Assembly (NCBI GenBank): GCA_946566685.1
Contig: CAMNXA010000004.1
Span: 85,694 to 149,693 of the forward strand
Direction: 5' to 3'
Source of the DNA: an uncultured Lachnospiraceae bacterium
GTDB lineage: Bacteria > Bacillota > Clostridia > Lachnospirales > Lachnospiraceae
Length of the DNA stretch: 64,000 bases
Part shown: one piece after another, positions 7,827-15,686 of the stretch
Position numbering within the stretch: the stretch's first letter is position 1
Layout of the letters: every line of letters begins with the position of its first letter
Translations under genes and position numbers: made by a program
The notes under the pieces: model-generated
Databases searched by the model: none
The model's input: the letters and a program-made list of their open reading frames with translations, nothing else
What the model was told of the DNA's origin: nothing

Positions 7827-8765
7827 TCATTCCGGATTTGTATCCTTGATGACCGGAGGGATTTGTGAGAGCATGTTATCGATATCTTCAAACATGGCGC
7901 TTTTGGTCGTGCCGAGGATACTGGCGCGGTTAATGTGTTTGATAACTTCCTGGTATTGCAGTTTTATCTCATCAAAAAACTGGCAGAGTGTCTGCAATCT
8001 GTTTTGGGAGGAACCGATCACAGTCGAGATTTCTGACTGTACGGTAGAGGCTCCGTCAGCGGCCTGTGTGATCTCATGGAAAGAATCATAGGTGGCGTTT
8101 ACAATGTCGGTACCCTGTCCGAGTTTCTGTGCAGAATCAGAAATACTCTGATTCAGCTGGCTGGTACCGGCTTCCACATTATGAATATCAGCCTCTGCCT
8201 CGTTGGCAAGGGATTTGATCTCTTCCGCCAGTTCTTTCACCTTGGAGGCGACTACAGCAAAGCCCTTGCCGCTTTCGCCGGCTCTGGATGCTTCTATGGA
8301 GGCATTGATAGCGAGGATGTTAGTCTCATCGGCAATGGAGACGATCTTATTGATGCATTTGCAGATACTGGTGACAGCAGTCTGAAGCTGTCCAAAGGTC
8401 TGTTCCATTTCAACATAAGACTGCTCGATTGTCATGGAAGTATTTTTCAGGTCTTCCACTCTGTCCTGTGTTTTGGATACAGTCTGCCCGATAGATTCCC
8501 GTACTTGTGAGAATTCACCCGCCGTATTGTTGATGCTGGAAAAGGACTGGCCAAAATCCATAAGCTGTTCCTGAAAATGATCCGCTTTTTCCAGCACGCT
8601 GGAAAAGGATTTATTGACAAGATTTAGTTCCCATAGGGATTCCACTTCTTTCTGGATCAGTTCGTCCTTATAATCTTTTAAATGATCTGTTACATATAAC
8701 ACGGGATAAAGGCTTTTTTCATTATGTAATATTTGTCCTGACTTCTTCTTTTTTGCAAACAACAT
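7827..8765 (-). CDS. Soluble methyl-accepting chemotaxis-like signalling protein
   Basis: 312 residues with no membrane segment and no periplasmic sensor domain. The central part is an MCP signalling coiled coil with the hairpin-tip sequence [19 protein letters not shown] (about residues 165-185), followed by [17 protein letters not shown], so the CheA/CheW contact surface looks intact. The N-terminal ~55 residues begin with a short lysine-rich stretch and contain no recognised domain. It is the second gene of a two-gene minus-strand operon, 12 nt behind a FIST-domain gene, and the FIST protein is the likely ligand-sensing partner. No che or flagellar genes are in the window, so whether it acts in taxis or another CheA-type pathway is open. 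Confidence 0.88.
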   Translation of the reverse strand: MLFAKKKKSGQILHNEKSLYPVLYVTDHLKDYKDELIQKEVESLWELNLVNKSFSSVLEKADHFQEQLMDFGQSFSSINNTAGEFSQVRESIGQTVSKTQDRVEDLKNTSMTIEQSYVEMEQTFGQLQTAVTSICKCINKIVSIADETNILAINASIEASRAGESGKGFAVVASKVKELAEEIKSLANEAEADIHNVEAGTSQLNQSISDSAQKLGQGTDIVNATYDSFHEITQAADGASTVQSEISTVIGSSQNRLQTLCQFFDEIKLQYQEVIKHINRASILGTTKSAMFEDIDNMLSQIPPVIKDTNPE

Positions 8766-8777
8766 GTTCTTCCTCCT

Positions 8778-9833
8778 TTATTCGAATACCACGCAAGTCA
8801 TGGACTGATTGACAAAACGGTTATTGTAATGTTCCCCATATCCTACAAAGCCGATATGATTGCCAAGTGTGGACATTTCCTGAAGATAGTTCTGCATATA
8901 ATTTTTTTCGGTAAACAGTTTGTAACGGAACAGGCAGTTCACCGAGAAGACAGCGGAACGCTTGGGGAATTCCCGGCAGATAGTCTCAATGGTCTGCCTT
9001 GTGATAGCTTTGTAATCCCCCAGTTCAAGAAGTATCAGCACATCAGAATCATTGACCTGACGATAGCATGCCAGGGCATTGCCGGCAACTTCCTTGATGG
9101 AAATGATACAGGTATCATTTCCATTGATCTTACCAAATGGATTCTGAAATGTTTGTGTCAGGATCTGTTGGTCTGTTACATGGAGGATTTCCTGATATAC
9201 CTGTTTGGCTGGTCTGCCGTTTAAGGAACCGATTATGTAGTTGGCCCTGTCTGTATTGGAGGCAATAAAGCGATAATTGCCGCATTGGTGATAGATATTT
9301 TCTTTGTAAGTCTTTACCCGGCCGTTTTGATTCTTTATAAGTGCATAGGCAACGGCATCTTCATAGACTTTACCATTGGCGGAAGCCTTTCCGGCGTCAA
9401 CGGTTGCGCCCATCAAAGAGACATTGTTTCGCTTCAGTGCAGTATTGATTGTTGTTAAGGCCAATGCATCATTTCCGGTACAAAAGTCAATGCATACGGT
9501 ATCCTGGTGGGAGGCATTTATCTTCAGAAGATCCTCTTCCAGACGATGGATGTATTTTACAGGCATGACGGAAACCTGTTCCAGCACATTAGCCGTTGCG
9601 CTGATCCCGCCGCAAAAAGCGACAACACAGACGCCGTTTTCTATGACTTCGGTGCTGTAACCCATGCCAATACAGCCAATGCTTGGAACCTTGGGATATA
9701 ATTTCTCTAGTGCCTGGACGTGAGCCTCAAATTGACTGTTATTGGAAAACAGCATAATAAATTTGGGGTTTTTCAGGCCGCTTACTGCTTCTGAAAGATT
9801 TCCGCTCTTGCTCTTTCCAAAAAATTGCTGCAT
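8778..9833 (-). CDS. FIST domain sensory protein
   Basis: 351 residues spanning FIST_N and FIST_C. FIST proteins are proposed ligand sensors (F-box and intracellular signal transduction), in prokaryotes often next to chemoreceptor or two-component genes and thought to bind small molecules such as amino acids. Seen: FIMLFSNN and PSIGCIGMGYST in FIST_N; TLGNHIGFVGYGEHYN with the terminal NQSMTCVVFE in FIST_C. The start has AAAAGGAGA upstream. No transmembrane helix or enzyme motif is present. It is followed after 12 nt by the soluble MCP-like gene, suggesting that a cytoplasmic FIST protein feeds a cytoplasmic receptor. The ligand cannot be inferred. Confidence 0.88.
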   Translation of the reverse strand: MQQFFGKSKSGNLSEAVSGLKNPKFIMLFSNNSQFEAHVQALEKLYPKVPSIGCIGMGYSTEVIENGVCVVAFCGGISATANVLEQVSVMPVKYIHRLEEDLLKINASHQDTVCIDFCTGNDALALTTINTALKRNNVSLMGATVDAGKASANGKVYEDAVAYALIKNQNGRVKTYKENIYHQCGNYRFIASNTDRANYIIGSLNGRPAKQVYQEILHVTDQQILTQTFQNPFGKINGNDTCIISIKEVAGNALACYRQVNDSDVLILLELGDYKAITRQTIETICREFPKRSAVFSVNCLFRYKLFTEKNYMQNYLQEMSTLGNHIGFVGYGEHYNNRFVNQSMTCVVFE

Positions 9834-9956
9834 ATTGCTGCGTCTCCTTTTCTATTATATTTTAGATTTTTGCTCAATACATTATAAGGGAAATAAAATG
9901 GATGCGTCAATGGTTTTATTGTGATCGTGGCAACTTAAGTGCGAGCGGGACTGCCC

Positions 9957-9985
9957 TTTACAAATCCGGTCGAAATAGCTATAAT
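9957..9985 (+). promoter_or_regulatory. Promoter of the EamA permease gene
   Basis: TTTACA and TATAAT are separated by exactly 17 bp. Its position also shows that upstream in-frame start codons near 9939 cannot be used. Confidence 0.72.
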
Positions 9986-10025
9986 AAAAAATCGCAGTCG
10001 ATCATCTGGACAGAAAGGTTTACTT

Positions 10026-10982
10026 ATGAAAAAAGAATTCAGAAATTCGTTTCTCCTTATCCTGACAGCCCTTGTCTGGGGTATTGCCTTCGTGGCGCAA
10101 AGACAGGGTGGTGCCGCGGCGGGGCCATATACGTTTAACTGTATCAGGTCATTTCTTGGTGCAGCGGTGCTCCTGCCGGTCATCCGTCTGCTGGATGGCC
10201 GCAGTAAAAGCCATGAACCGCAGACGATACAGGACAAACGCAGATTATGGATTGGCGGCAGCCTGTGCGGGGCGGTGCTTTTTGTGGCAAGCACTTTTCA
10301 GCAAATGGGAATGTATTACGGCACTACTGCGGGCAAGGCGGGATTCCTGACGGCCTGCTATATCCTTCTGGTGCCGGTGTTGGGAATCTTTCTTGGGAAA
10401 AAGTGCCGATGGAATGTGTGGGTGAGTATCCTGGTGGCAGTCGTGGGACTTTATTTTCTATGTCTGACAGAAGGATTTTCATTTTATATGAGCGATGTTT
10501 TGCTGCTTCTGTGCGCAGCATGTTTTTCCGTTCATATTATGGTGATAGACCATTTTTCACCATTGGTGAACGGGGTGCGTATGTCCTGTATACAGTTCCT
10601 GGTCTGTGGCGTGCTGGGGCTTGTGCCGATGATCGCTGTGGAGATATTGCATGCACCGGGAGGCATTCAGGGCTGGGCGCAGATGTTCACAGGCTGGGAT
10701 GTGTGGATCCCGATCCTGTATGCGGGGGTGATGTCCTGCGGTGTAGGCTATACATTACAGATCATCGGGCAGGATGGGATCAATCCGGCGATCGCGTCTC
10801 TGTTGATGAGTCTGGAGTCGGTATTCTCCGTACTGGCGGGCATGCTGATCTTACATGAGACCATGACCGGGCGGGAAGTTCTGGGCTGTGTTCTTGTGTT
10901 TGCGGCGGTGCTGTTTGCGCAGGTGAATTTTGGGGAGTTACAGAGTGTATGCCGGGGTTTTAGAAAGAAGTCTGAGAAGTAA
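10026..10982 (+). CDS. EamA/DMT-superfamily permease
   Basis: 318 residues with ten predicted membrane segments in two EamA repeats. The first repeat has LTALVWGIAFVAQRQG and GKAGFLTACYILLVPVLG; the second has YAGVMSCGVGYTLQIIGQ and ASLLMSLESVFSVLAG. Members of the drug/metabolite transporter superfamily export or import small metabolites such as amino acids or nucleosides; the substrate is not deducible. ATG 10026 is preceded by AGAAAGG and lies downstream of a good promoter. It appears monocistronic, ending 200 nt before the amt gene, which has its own promoter. Confidence 0.9.
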   Translation: MKKEFRNSFLLILTALVWGIAFVAQRQGGAAAGPYTFNCIRSFLGAAVLLPVIRLLDGRSKSHEPQTIQDKRRLWIGGSLCGAVLFVASTFQQMGMYYGTTAGKAGFLTACYILLVPVLGIFLGKKCRWNVWVSILVAVVGLYFLCLTEGFSFYMSDVLLLLCAACFSVHIMVIDHFSPLVNGVRMSCIQFLVCGVLGLVPMIAVEILHAPGGIQGWAQMFTGWDVWIPILYAGVMSCGVGYTLQIIGQDGINPAIASLLMSLESVFSVLAGMLILHETMTGREVLGCVLVFAAVLFAQVNFGELQSVCRGFRKKSEK

Positions 10983-11039
10983 TTTGGGAAAATGAGACAA
11001 AAATGATTGTACAAATTTGTGAAAAATGAAATATTGCAC

Positions 11040-11068
11040 TTGACACGGCAAAATGATAGTGCTACAAT
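11040..11068 (+). promoter_or_regulatory. amt promoter
   Basis: Consensus TTGACA, a 17-bp spacer, then TACAAT. The predicted transcript start is near 11075, giving a leader of about 105 nt. Confidence 0.85.
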
Positions 11069-11078
11069 GCAACTCATA

Positions 11079-11117
11079 AAAGCAAAGGCGCTTTGAGGAA
11101 ACTCAAGGCGCTTTTTC
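11079..11117 (+). promoter_or_regulatory. Leader terminator with competing hexaloop hairpin upstream of amt
   Basis: A 10-bp stem (GCGCTTTGAG / CTCAAGGCGC, one G-U pair) closing a GAAA loop (11088-11111) is followed by TTTTTC: an intrinsic terminator about 12 nt into the transcript and 60 nt before the start codon. An overlapping hairpin, AAAGC-[AAAGGC]-GCTTT (11079-11094), would take away the terminator's 5' arm; its loop has A1 and G4, as in ANTAR-type antiterminators. No matching first hairpin is transcribed from the predicted start, which weakens the ANTAR reading. Confidence 0.55.
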
Positions 11118-11179
11118 TATTGCGCGTATAAGCTATTCGGGCCCGCTTACACACGTATCGATAATGAGGAGGGAATATT

Positions 11180-12949
11180 ATGACAAATGAGATTATGGAA
11201 GTCATGAACGGACAGATATTTGGCGTCTGGTTTTTGATCGGTGCGGCATTGGTGTTCTGGATGCAGGCTGGATTCGCCATGGTGGAGACAGGATTTACCA
11301 GAGCGAAGAACGCGGGCAATATCATTATGAAGAATCTGATGGACTTTTGCATCGGTACTGTAGTATTTATCCTGATTGGTTTCAGTCTGCTTTTGGGCGA
11401 GGACATGATGGGATTGATCGGTAAGCCGGGATTTGATATCTTTACGGCGTATGAAAGTTTTGACTGGTCCAACTTTGTGTTTAACTTAGTGTTCTGTGCG
11501 ACCACAGCGACCATCGTATCCGGCGCCATGGCGGAGAGAACGAAGTTCTTAAGCTACTGTGTGTATTCTGCGGTGATCTCGGCGTTAATTTATCCGATTG
11601 AAGCGCACTGGATCTGGGGCGGCGGCTGGCTTGCACAGATGGGTTTCCACGATTTTGCAGGTTCCTGTGCGATTCATATGGTGGGAGGTATCTCCGCGTT
11701 GGTAGGTGCGAAGATTCTGGGTCCCCGTATCGGTAAGTTTACGAAAGATAAGAATGGCAAGATTACAAAGGTCAATGCTTTTCCGGGCCATAACCTGCCG
11801 ATTGGCGCACTGGGTGTATTTATCCTGTGGCTTGGCTGGTATGGTTTTAACGGGGCGGCGGCAACGACTGTGGAACAGCTGGGATCCATCTTTGTGACGA
11901 CCACCATCGCTCCTGCGGTAGCCACTGTAGTATGTATGATCTTTACCTGGATTAAGTATGGGAAACCGGATGTATCCATGTGTCTGAATGCATCTCTGGC
12001 AGGACTGGTAGCTATCACGGCGCCCTGTGATGTGACAGATGCTTTTGGGGCGATCGTGATCGGTGCGGTAGCGGGACTTCTGGTGGTGTTCGGTGTCTGG
12101 TTATTGGATTATAAGCTGCGCATAGATGATCCGGTGGGCGCAGTGGCGGTACATATGATGAATGGTATCTGGGGCACTATTTCAGTGGGATTCTTTGCCA
12201 CCAACACAGCGCCGGGATATTCTATCGCCAATGCCTCCGGGCAGGAACTGGTGGGCCTGTTTTATGGCGGTGGGTTTGAACTTCTTGGTTTGCAGCTGAT
12301 CGGTTTTATATCGGTGGCAGCGTGGACGGGTGTGACGATCACGATCGTATTTCTGATCATCAAGGCAGTGATCGGTCTTCGGGCTTCTCAGGAGGAAGAG
12401 ATCATTGGTCTGGACAGCATGGAACATGGTCTGGCTTCTGCATACTCAGGCTTCAGTATCATGGATGTTTCAAACACCATGTCCATGGAGGTAAATGAAA
12501 ATACGAGTCTTGGCGTGGAAGATTATGACGAGGCATCCCAGACGCTTAAGGAGGCGGCTGTCAAAGTCGCACAGGTACCGATGGCGGCTGCAACGGGCAT
12601 CTATAAGGTGTCTATCATCGCCAGACTTTCCAGATATGATAAACTCCGTAAGGCCATGAATGATCTGGGCGTGACCGGCATGACGGTGACACAGGTCATG
12701 GGCTGCGGCATCCAGAAAGGTGCGGGCGATAAGTACCGTGGTGTTGAGATGGATGCAACCCTTTTGCCGAAGGTTAAAGTGGAAGTGGTAGTCAGCAAGA
12801 TTCCGGTAGATACTGTAGTGGAAGCTGCCAAAAAGGCGCTTTATACAGGCCATATCGGAGATGGTAAGATTTTTGTCTACAATGTGGATAAGGTGGTTAA
12901 GATCCGCACAGGTGAAGAAGATTTTGCAGCATTGCAGGATGTTGAATAA
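11180..12949 (+). CDS. amt: Ammonium channel Amt fused to a C-terminal PII signalling domain
   Basis: 589 residues. Residues 1-400 are an Amt/Rh ammonium channel of about 11 membrane helices, with MQAGFAMVETGFTR at the start and the pore histidines in SCAIHMVGG and AVHMMNG. After a linker, residues about 475-575 form a complete PII (GlnB/GlnK) domain beginning YKVSIIARLSRYDKLRKAM and ending GDGKIFVYNVDKVVKIRTGE. PII proteins normally block Amt channels in response to ATP/ADP and 2-oxoglutarate, so channel and gate are joined in one chain here. In the T-loop the usual uridylylated Tyr51 (GAEY) is replaced by Met (GVEMD), so control is probably by ligand only. GAGGAGGG precedes the ATG. Expression is probably attenuated by the leader terminator. 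Confidence 0.93.
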   Translation: MTNEIMEVMNGQIFGVWFLIGAALVFWMQAGFAMVETGFTRAKNAGNIIMKNLMDFCIGTVVFILIGFSLLLGEDMMGLIGKPGFDIFTAYESFDWSNFVFNLVFCATTATIVSGAMAERTKFLSYCVYSAVISALIYPIEAHWIWGGGWLAQMGFHDFAGSCAIHMVGGISALVGAKILGPRIGKFTKDKNGKITKVNAFPGHNLPIGALGVFILWLGWYGFNGAAATTVEQLGSIFVTTTIAPAVATVVCMIFTWIKYGKPDVSMCLNASLAGLVAITAPCDVTDAFGAIVIGAVAGLLVVFGVWLLDYKLRIDDPVGAVAVHMMNGIWGTISVGFFATNTAPGYSIANASGQELVGLFYGGGFELLGLQLIGFISVAAWTGVTITIVFLIIKAVIGLRASQEEEIIGLDSMEHGLASAYSGFSIMDVSNTMSMEVNENTSLGVEDYDEASQTLKEAAVKVAQVPMAAATGIYKVSIIARLSRYDKLRKAMNDLGVTGMTVTQVMGCGIQKGAGDKYRGVEMDATLLPKVKVEVVVSKIPVDTVVEAAKKALYTGHIGDGKIFVYNVDKVVKIRTGEEDFAALQDVE

Positions 12950-12985
12950 GCGTTTACCTATATCCCTTAGTTTGTATATATCTAT

Positions 12986-13029
12986 GAAAACGGATTCCCC
13001 GGCGCTCCACCGCCGGGGAGTTCGTTTTC
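12986..13029 (+). terminator. Terminator after amt
   Basis: An 8-bp GC-rich perfect stem (CCCCGGCG / CGCCGGGG) nested in an outer GAAAACG / CGTTTTC stem. The U-tract is short. Confidence 0.75.
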
Positions 13030-13081
13030 GGTGGGAAAATTCTCTGTTTTGCGAGATTTATGAAAGGCTCCTTATCGAAAA

Positions 13082-13142
13082 TGATGCAACTATGATGCAA
13101 AAATGATGATATTTTGATGCATGGCATTTGTATTCTTAATAT
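13082..13142 (+). promoter_or_regulatory. Promoter with three helically phased TGATGCA direct repeats
   Basis: TGATGCA occurs at 13082, 13093 and 13115, spaced 11 and 22 bp apart, that is, on one helix face. The third copy overlaps a -35 element (TTGATG, 13114-13119) that is 17 bp from a -10 (TAATAT, 13137-13142). Direct repeats at 11-bp spacing next to -35 are typical of OmpR/PhoB-type activators (inference). The rest of the 12950-13254 gap holds the amt terminator and a small dyad at 13194-13215. Confidence 0.5.
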
Positions 13143-13254
13143 AAGAAGATACGACAGAATCCGGGTGAGGAAGGAGTGCGGCCAGAGAACACCATGTTGT
13201 ATTTGACGACAACATACGATATGATTAAATAGGGCTGAGGGAGCGTAATTAATT

Positions 13255-14403
13255 ATGGAAGGAATACAGGCGGAATATAAGGAGTATTTATCGGGATATA
13301 GGGAAAACAGAAATAGTATTAAAGATATATTGATTAAAAAATTCGGAAAGAATACATACCTGCCAGAAAAAGAAGTGCCGGAGCAAGCGCTGGTGGAGCA
13401 GACAGAACCAGAGCAGACAACACCAAAACAGATGGTATCAGAACAGATCATGTTGAACCAGGCACAGGCATTCACAAAGAGTCATCGGCTGCTGTTGGTT
13501 TTCGTGGTGGTCATTATCCTGGCGGTGGCGGCAGGCGCAGCTGCGGCTTATCTGGTAAGCCACGCAGGGCCCAGGGGATACCATGATTATACCGTGCAGA
13601 AACAGCAGTATTATGTGGAATATTCAGATGAACATCCTTATTGGGATGTGCTGACGGTGGAATATCCCATCCTGACCGGGACAGACGAAGAGCCGATAGA
13701 ACAGGCGGAACAGATCAATGCCAGGCTCTATGAGATGGCCATGGACCGGGTAAACTACTGGCATCTGAAGCCCAACGCTGAAGTGGAGCATCTACAGGAG
13801 GAGTACAGTATTTATAGCAGTGATGTGGAGTGCAATGTGACATACCACAGCCAGTATCTTATGAGTGTCCGTTACAAGGAAATCTATGCACCGATCAATC
13901 CGGTCTGGTATACTTATATTACCCAGCGGGCTCTGACGGTGGATCTGTTGACAGGAGAAAGTTATGCCCTGAAAGATATATTGCGGCTGGATGAGGATTT
14001 TGTCGCGCTGTGGGCGGATAAGTTCAATGAAAAACTGGGAGAAGAGATGATCGCACCGGAGGATGAGATTATTTTTGTGGACTGGTTTAACTGCGCGGAT
14101 AAAGAGTTGGAGCCATACTATGAATTTGTACCGTATTTTTATGTGACAAAAGAGGGGAATTTTGTGATTGGAGTATCTTTGGATCCCAAGGCGGCGGGAA
14201 TCTCCAGCAGCGATCCCGCCAACAGTACTTTTTACACGGAACTTACGGCCGAAGAGATTGCGCCTTGCAGGAGAGAGTCCCTGTTCTGGGACAGATATGA
14301 CAGATCGGAGAGCACGGGAGAGGTGCTGCGCTGTAAGGATAAACATGACAATATTTGGCTGGGGGATCAGGCAAGCATTTGGGATTATTGGGAAGAAAAG
14401 TAG
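13255..14403 (+). CDS. RsiV-like single-pass membrane protein with DUF3298 extracellular domain
   Basis: 382 residues. A cytoplasmic N-terminus of ~78 residues with a Glu/Gln/Pro-rich stretch (repeats of EQ.. type) leads to one membrane helix (about residues 79-102, LLLVFVVVIILAVAAGAAAAY). The external part carries VDLLTGESYALKDIL and the following helix and strands of a DUF3298 domain, as in RsiV, PdaC and related cell-envelope proteins. RsiV is an anti-sigma-V factor that senses lysozyme, but no ECF sigma gene adjoins this one and the N-terminus has no clear anti-sigma domain, so I only call it RsiV-like by architecture. Its promoter has phased direct repeats suggesting control by a response regulator. 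Confidence 0.7.
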   Translation: MEGIQAEYKEYLSGYRENRNSIKDILIKKFGKNTYLPEKEVPEQALVEQTEPEQTTPKQMVSEQIMLNQAQAFTKSHRLLLVFVVVIILAVAAGAAAAYLVSHAGPRGYHDYTVQKQQYYVEYSDEHPYWDVLTVEYPILTGTDEEPIEQAEQINARLYEMAMDRVNYWHLKPNAEVEHLQEEYSIYSSDVECNVTYHSQYLMSVRYKEIYAPINPVWYTYITQRALTVDLLTGESYALKDILRLDEDFVALWADKFNEKLGEEMIAPEDEIIFVDWFNCADKELEPYYEFVPYFYVTKEGNFVIGVSLDPKAAGISSSDPANSTFYTELTAEEIAPCRRESLFWDRYDRSESTGEVLRCKDKHDNIWLGDQASIWDYWEEK

Positions 14404-14475
14404 TGGGCTATAGTGAGAAAAAGAAGAGCAATAAGGAAAAGCTTCAGGATTAGATGAGAGAAGGGAAGAACGTTC

Positions 14476-15408
14476 ATGGCGGCAAGAAAAAAGCAGGAAA
14501 TAGAGTTCCGTTATTATGAGATTCCCCAGAACGAGCCATGTATGGCGCTTCTGGGAGAAGCGTGGATACGGCCTTATGGAGAGGCCATAGATTGCCTGCA
14601 TTTTCATAATTATATGGAAGTTGGATTTTGCTATGACGGACATGGAATAATGGAACTGGATGAGCAGGAAGTTCCCTATAGGCCTGATATGTTTACTGTG
14701 ATTCCCAGGAATTTTCCTCATAATACAAACAGTGATAATTTTAGCTTGAGCCGCTGGGAATATCTGTTTATTGATGTGGAAGCTTTTTTGCGGGAAATGT
14801 ATGGGGATGATTCCCTCTATACGGATAATCTGAGTATGGTCATCAACAACAGGGCCTGGGCGGTAGATGCATCTAAATATCCGGAACTGGCAGCGTTGAT
14901 TAAGAGTATCATGGAGGAGATGCGTTATAAAAAGGAATTTTATGTGGAGAGTGTCAAGGGGCTTCTGCTGTCGCTGCTGATCAATATTGCACGGATGAAT
15001 CACGGAAAGGTGGGAGAGGTCAGAAAACAGAGCCGGGGTGCTTCCCAAGTGTCTTTTGCGCTGCATTATATAGGCGTACATTATGCGGAGGAACTGACGA
15101 TTGGAGACCTGGCACAGATCAGCAATATGTCGGAGACGCATTTCAGGAGAGTGTTCCAGAAGATCATGAATATGACACCCTCCGATTATCTGAATCTGGT
15201 GCGGGTGCAGATGGCCTGTGAATATATGAAGAAACATACGGACAGCATGGAACTGGTGGCTGAACGGTGCGGGTTCCAATCGGTGTCCACATTCAACAGA
15301 AATTTTAAGAAGGTATTGAATATCACGCCCTATCAGTGGAAAATCCATCCGGAGAATTATGAGGCAAAGCTTTTGGGATATAAAATTTCCGCCTATAAGG
15401 GGTGGTAA
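14476..15408 (+). CDS. AraC-family transcriptional regulator of the adjacent sugar locus
   Basis: 310 residues. The N-terminal half is a cupin-like ligand-binding domain (LHFHNYMEVGFCYDGHG, YRPDMFTVIPRNFPH). The C-terminal ~100 residues are the double helix-turn-helix of AraC/XylS regulators, with ELTIGDLAQISNMSETHFRRVF and the second helix-turn-helix VAERCGFQSVSTFNRNFKK followed by ITPYQW. Regulators of this type usually activate a neighbouring carbohydrate operon when the sugar is bound; the binding-protein gene begins about 280 nt downstream in the same orientation. AGAAGGGA lies 9 nt before the ATG. A terminator follows, so the transporter has its own promoter. Confidence 0.9.
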   Translation: MAARKKQEIEFRYYEIPQNEPCMALLGEAWIRPYGEAIDCLHFHNYMEVGFCYDGHGIMELDEQEVPYRPDMFTVIPRNFPHNTNSDNFSLSRWEYLFIDVEAFLREMYGDDSLYTDNLSMVINNRAWAVDASKYPELAALIKSIMEEMRYKKEFYVESVKGLLLSLLINIARMNHGKVGEVRKQSRGASQVSFALHYIGVHYAEELTIGDLAQISNMSETHFRRVFQKIMNMTPSDYLNLVRVQMACEYMKKHTDSMELVAERCGFQSVSTFNRNFKKVLNITPYQWKIHPENYEAKLLGYKISAYKGW

Positions 15409-15431
15409 AGTATGGATGTTTATGAATTTTT

Positions 15432-15659
15432 TGAAACATACTGTTTCATAAGATAGTGATAAATTCAATAACGCAAACGTTTAAGGTGCAAATTGATGGT
15501 CGAATTTGCATCTTTTTTGCTTTTTGATGATAGCACATGGAGAGGATAAAGAGTTATAATGCATATACAATCAGTTCAAAAGGGCGTTATAATATACAAA
15601 ATGACGAAATGCCCGTGAGGACTGAGGAGAAGCCAACTGGCACAGTGCACAATGTGCAC
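15432..15659 (+). promoter_or_regulatory. Regulatory region of the sugar transporter operon
   Basis: The gap between araC-type gene and binding-protein gene holds several dyads: TGAAAC-N5-GTTTCA (15432-15448), AAACGTTT (15475-15482, LacI/CcpA-like centre), and a double GTGCAC separated by AAT (15645-15659). Possible -10 hexamers TATAAT are at 15555 and 15588; neither has a good -35, as expected for activator-dependent promoters. The assignment is tentative. Confidence 0.35.
15485..15518 (+). terminator. Terminator after the AraC-type gene
   Basis: A 10-bp stem (GGTGCAAATT / AATTTGCATC, one G-T pair) with an 8-nt loop is followed by TTTTTT. Confidence 0.8.
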
Positions 15660-15686
15660 AAAAAAGGGAAAATGGGAGGAAAAAAG

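Noticed and set aside
10983..11039. A first ANTAR hairpin upstream of the amt promoter
   Set aside because: Possible dyads there (such as ACAAATTTGT) lie upstream of a consensus promoter and would not be transcribed; none has an A1/G4 hexaloop.
13792..15468. A 558-codon open frame on the minus strand across the RsiV-like and AraC-type genes
   Set aside because: It is antisense to two well-supported genes, has no recognisable domain and an amino-acid make-up (His, Ile, Arg rich) typical of reverse-frame shadows.
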